64,000 bases of DNA, from contig NZ_LIXM01000003.1 of assembly GCF_002608565.1 (NCBI RefSeq), forward strand, positions 124,001 through 188,000. Reading direction: 5' to 3'. Made by a program: the position numbers and the translations under genes. Below, piece after piece: positions 61,625 through 64,000 of the stretch. The DNA comes from Vibrio sp. PID17_43 (GTDB lineage Bacteria; Pseudomonadota; Gammaproteobacteria; Enterobacterales; Vibrionaceae). The notes beneath the pieces are model-generated. The model searched no databases and was not told where the DNA came from. It saw only the letters and a program-made list of their open reading frames with translations. Positions within the stretch are counted from its first letter, which is position 1. Each line of letters begins with the position of its first letter.

Positions 61625-63025
61625 CTAATCGATAACACGGAATCGAGCAGTAAAGTGGCGCAATACCGGAGGCTCGTAGTCAAACGTTAAACCTTTTAAC
61701 TCATGCGCTCGGTTCTTAAGTTCGATGATCGCATCAGCGATGTAATCCATGTGGTCATTGGTATAAACACGACGAGGAATGGTCAAACGCATTAGCTCCA
61801 GCTCGGACGCTTTTTGCTCGCCCGTCTCTGGATCACGCCCTAGCAATAGTGAACCAATCTCTACCGCTCGGATTCCCGCTTCTAGGTATAAAGCATTACA
61901 TAACACTTGTGCCGGGAATTGCTCTGCGGGAATATGTGGCAAGATTTTCGCTGCATCCACGAATACGGCGTGACCACCGGTTGGGTATTGAATAGGAATT
62001 CCGCCTTCACGTAGACGCTCACCCAAGTACTGTACCTGACTAATTCGGTAATGAAGAAAATCTTCATCAGCCCCTTCATACAAACCACGAGCTAGCGCTT
62101 CCATATCACGGCCAGCCATACCGCCATATGTTACAAAACCTTCCATAGGAACACATCGAGTCTGTACGGCCTGAAACAACTCTTGGTGGTCGCGAATACA
62201 GCACATACCACCAATGTTCACCATTGGGTCTTTCTTGGCCGACATCGTTAACATGTCACCGTACTGGTACATCTCGCGGATGATTTCTAGGATCGACTTA
62301 TCCTCATATCCCGCTTCACGCTGCTTGATAAAGTACGCATTCTCACAGTAACGAGCCGAATCAATCACCACAGGAATGTCGTATTGGGTGGCAATTTCGT
62401 ACACGCTGCGCATGTTTTCCATCGACACTGGCTGACCACCGGAGCTATTACACGTAATCGTCGTAATGATGGCACAGATGTTAGTTGAACCATGTTCTTC
62501 AATGGTTTCCACTAGCTTACCAAGGTTGAAATTGCCCTTCCAATCATAGGGGGTCGTAGTATCAAATGCTTCTTCCGTCACCACGTTGATCGCCTTACCA
62601 CCATTAAGCTCAATATGGCCTGCTGTCGTATCGAAATGGTAGTTAGAGATGAATACCGGTGTTGTACCGCCCCTGACTTGACGCATTCGCTCAATCAAAG
62701 CAGGGAACAAAATTTGCTCCGCACCACGACCTTGGTGTGCAGGCACAGTGAGCTTGTAACCAAAGAAATGCTCTACCGCATCACACAAGTTGTAGTAATT
62801 GCGACTGCCAGCATAGGATTCATCCCCCATCATGATTCCTGCCCACTGATTATCACTCATAGCACCTGTACCAGAGTCGGTCAGTAGGTCGATATACACA
62901 TCATCACTGCGAAGCAGAAAGGGGTTAAAACCCGCCTGTTTAAGGGCAATTTCTCGGTCAGCCAAGGTCGTCATTTTGATAGGCTCAACCATTTTGATAC
63001 GGAACGGTTCTGGGATACGTTTCAT
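61625..63025 (-). CDS. tnaA: tryptophanase
   Basis: Encodes 466 residues from ATG 63025, preceded by AAGGAAA. The PLP lysine lies in the [12 protein letters not shown] segment; [31 protein letters not shown] and [12 protein letters not shown] are typical of TnaA. It splits tryptophan into indole, pyruvate and ammonia; indole is a signal for biofilm and stress responses. The upstream tnaC leader indicates Trp-controlled, Rho-dependent attenuation. No tryptophan permease gene lies directly downstream; the next gene is on the other strand. Confidence 0.95.
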   Translation of the reverse strand: MKRIPEPFRIKMVEPIKMTTLADREIALKQAGFNPFLLRSDDVYIDLLTDSGTGAMSDNQWAGIMMGDESYAGSRNYYNLCDAVEHFFGYKLTVPAHQGRGAEQILFPALIERMRQVRGGTTPVFISNYHFDTTAGHIELNGGKAINVVTEEAFDTTTPYDWKGNFNLGKLVETIEEHGSTNICAIITTITCNSSGGQPVSMENMRSVYEIATQYDIPVVIDSARYCENAYFIKQREAGYEDKSILEIIREMYQYGDMLTMSAKKDPMVNIGGMCCIRDHQELFQAVQTRCVPMEGFVTYGGMAGRDMEALARGLYEGADEDFLHYRISQVQYLGERLREGGIPIQYPTGGHAVFVDAAKILPHIPAEQFPAQVLCNALYLEAGIRAVEIGSLLLGRDPETGEQKASELELMRLTIPRRVYTNDHMDYIADAIIELKNRAHELKGLTFDYEPPVLRHFTARFRVID

Positions 63026-63095
63026 TGTTAATTTCCTTATACATATGACCCTACGCACTTAAGCGTAAGATTAAAAACAAACAAATAAATTGCTT

Positions 63096-63115
63096 CTCAA
63101 TGCGAGTGCATTGAG
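63096..63115 (-). promoter_or_regulatory. hairpin between tnaC and tnaA
   Basis: CTCAATGC / GCATTGAG, an 8-bp stem with loop of four, followed on the minus strand by AAGCAATTTATTTG, T-rich but not a plain T run. It could assist pausing or termination downstream of the tnaC ribosome. Confidence 0.5.
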
Positions 63116-63119
63116 GAAA

Positions 63120-63218
63120 TTAACGCACAGAGATTTTACTAAGAAGAGACAAGCAGTAGTCTAGGTTGTACCAGAACGACAGCACCAAACGGCTATCGAG
63201 AATAGCCTTAATTCTCAT
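63120..63218 (-). CDS. tnaC: TnaC leader peptide controlling tnaA
   Basis: A 32-codon frame with the strong ribosome site AGGAGGA and product MRIKAILDSRLVLSFWYNLD followed by a twelve-residue tail. The W16-x-N18-x-D20 spacing equals W12 and D16 of E. coli TnaC (WFNID), the residues that hold tryptophan in the stalled ribosome. The final proline of E. coli TnaC is not present; K28 occupies the matching position and the peptide runs a further four residues. It is 94 bases upstream of tnaA. In E. coli tryptophan stalls the ribosome at the stop and hides the rut site from Rho; the same should happen here. Confidence 0.85.
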   Translation of the reverse strand: MRIKAILDSRLVLSFWYNLDYCLSLLSKISVR

Positions 63219-63241
63219 CGTCTTCGTCCTCCTGATAAAAG

Positions 63242-63276
63242 AAAAGTCAGAAACCCCATGTCTCTGACCTTTTTTA
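63242..63276. terminator. terminator between the nqrB-like gene and tnaC
   Basis: GTCAGA / TCTGAC with an 11-base loop, T runs on both strands (six T on plus). It lies 45 bases after the stop of the nqrB-like gene, so tnaCA should have its own promoter between the hairpin and tnaC or read-through. Confidence 0.6.
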
Positions 63277-63320
63277 ATATAGTGCAGTTTTCAATCAAAC
63301 TTCAGTGAAGTTCGCCTCAT

Positions 63321-64000
63321 TTACGAAGGTTTAGCCCTTTTCATTCTGCGCTTGATGTTGTTCTCTTTGACCATGTAGTCGAACAAAGGAGCAAACAAGT
63401 TGGCAAACAGAATCGCTAACATGATGCCTTCCGGGTAGGCTGGGTTGAGTACGCGGATAAATATGGTCATCACACCAATCAAGATACCGTAAGCCCATTT
63501 ACCGCCATTAGTGAATGCGGCCGATACTGGGTCTGTCGCCATAAAGAAGGTACCAAACGCTACACCACCAATCACAAAGTGCCAATAGAACGGCATAGAA
63601 AACATAGGATTGGTATTCGACCCAATCGCATTAAGCAGTAGCGACGTCACGGCTAAGCCAACAAAGACACCCGCAACAATCCGCCATGAGGCTATCTTCA
63701 TAAAGATCAGCACCAAACCTGTGAGTGCAATCAGCAAAGTCGAGACTTCCCCCATCGAGCCCGGCAGGTTACCAACAAATGCGTCCATCCATGAGATAGG
63801 TTGTCCCGTCATGTTGTTCATCAGGGCACTCTGACCGCCTTCATACCATTGACTAAGTGGTGTTGCGCCAGAGTACCCATCCGCAGCAATCCACACCGCA
63901 CCACCAGACATGTTAGCGGGATAAGCGAAGTACAAAAATGCGCGTCCTGCCAAAGCGGGATTTAAGAAGTTTCGTCCCGTACCACCGAAGATTTCTTTCG
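63321..64000 (-). CDS. nqrB: Na+-NQR subunit B-like protein, C-terminal part (cut by window end)
   Basis: About 226 residues are visible; the frame is open to the window edge, and the upstream residues [18 protein letters not shown] are in frame, so the TTG at 63953 is not a start. Several membrane helices and the SGAT motif ([11 protein letters not shown]) are present; its threonine covalently carries FMN in Nqr[23 protein letters not shown] and [22 protein letters not shown] are typical. The sequence is clearly a divergent relative rather than identical to the well-known V. cholerae NqrB as recalled. Unlike the standard nqrABCDEF operon, no nqrC follows; the next gene is tnaC. Symbol by family only. 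Confidence 0.8.
   Translation of the reverse strand, partial: KEIFGGTGRNFLNPALAGRAFLYFAYPANMSGGAVWIAADGYSGATPLSQWYEGGQSALMNNMTGQPISWMDAFVGNLPGSMGEVSTLLIALTGLVLIFMKIASWRIVAGVFVGLAVTSLLLNAIGSNTNPMFSMPFYWHFVIGGVAFGTFFMATDPVSAAFTNGGKWAYGILIGVMTIFIRVLNPAYPEGIMLAILFANLFAPLFDYMVKENNIKRRMKRAKPS

Overview
The window reads as a piece of a Vibrio genome, most likely a Harveyi-clade species and probably the second chromosome. This rests on a full lateral (swarming) flagellar gene set, Vibrio-type accessory families (DUF3612 regulator, DUF2913, DUF3012, DUF2256 with paired cryptochromes, tryptophanase with a TnaC leader) and a GC content in the mid-40s. The species cannot be fixed from sequence reading alone. 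No rRNA, CRISPR array, complete insertion sequence or integron was seen.

Layout. 1-8.4 kb: tail of an EAL-like protein, then the lateral flagellin gene lafA and the operon lafB-C-D-E-F-S-T-U (cap, chaperones, hook-length control, FliL, sigma-28, proton-type stator). A near-perfect sigma-54 promoter precedes lafB. 8.4-19.4 kb: an interlude with a small membrane protein, three tandem paralogous lipoproteins, guanine deaminase, a DUF3012 lipoprotein, type 2 IPP isomerase, a secreted GH9 glycoside hydrolase and a large DUF2339 membrane protein. 19.4-31.9 kb: the second lateral flagellar block, flgB-C-D-E-F-G-H-I-J-K-L-lafW on the minus strand and flgA, flgM, flgN and a lytic transglycosylase on the plus strand. 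A sigma-54 promoter sharing a 10-base core with the lafB promoter lies between flgB and flgA. FlgJ lacks the muramidase domain, and the transglycosylase downstream of flgN is the obvious candidate to replace it.

32-50.6 kb: housekeeping and stress genes (two NUDIX hydrolases, DUF333 lipoprotein, DUF218 protein, L-serine deaminase, M14 carboxypeptidase, DUF1840, HutC-type GntR regulator, MscK-like channel, YjjG nucleotidase, acetyltransferase, OsmC, MsrAB), interleaved with degraded genes at 37.9-38.3 and 47.4-47.8 kb. 50.7-54.9 kb: a light and DNA-repair cluster with DUF2256, an SDR enzyme, an Fe-S photolyase/cryptochrome and a cryptochrome DASH, next to the stump of a diguanylate cyclase. 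55-60.3 kb: a protein of unknown function, a DUF3612 XRE regulator with three phased repeats at its start, a CHASE-GGDEF diguanylate cyclase, alkB and a nupC pseudogene with an internal deletion. 60.8-64 kb: tRNA-Leu(GAG), a DUF2913 gene, tnaA with its tnaC leader, and the end of an nqrB-like gene cut by the window edge.

How the genes work together: sigma-54 (with LafK, outside the window) should drive the hook-basal-body and lafB operons; LafS (sigma-28), held by FlgM until hook completion, should then drive lafA. Several real small genes (tnaC, the DUF2256 protein, a zinc-ribbon protein) and five to six gene remnants are described from direct reading of the bases.
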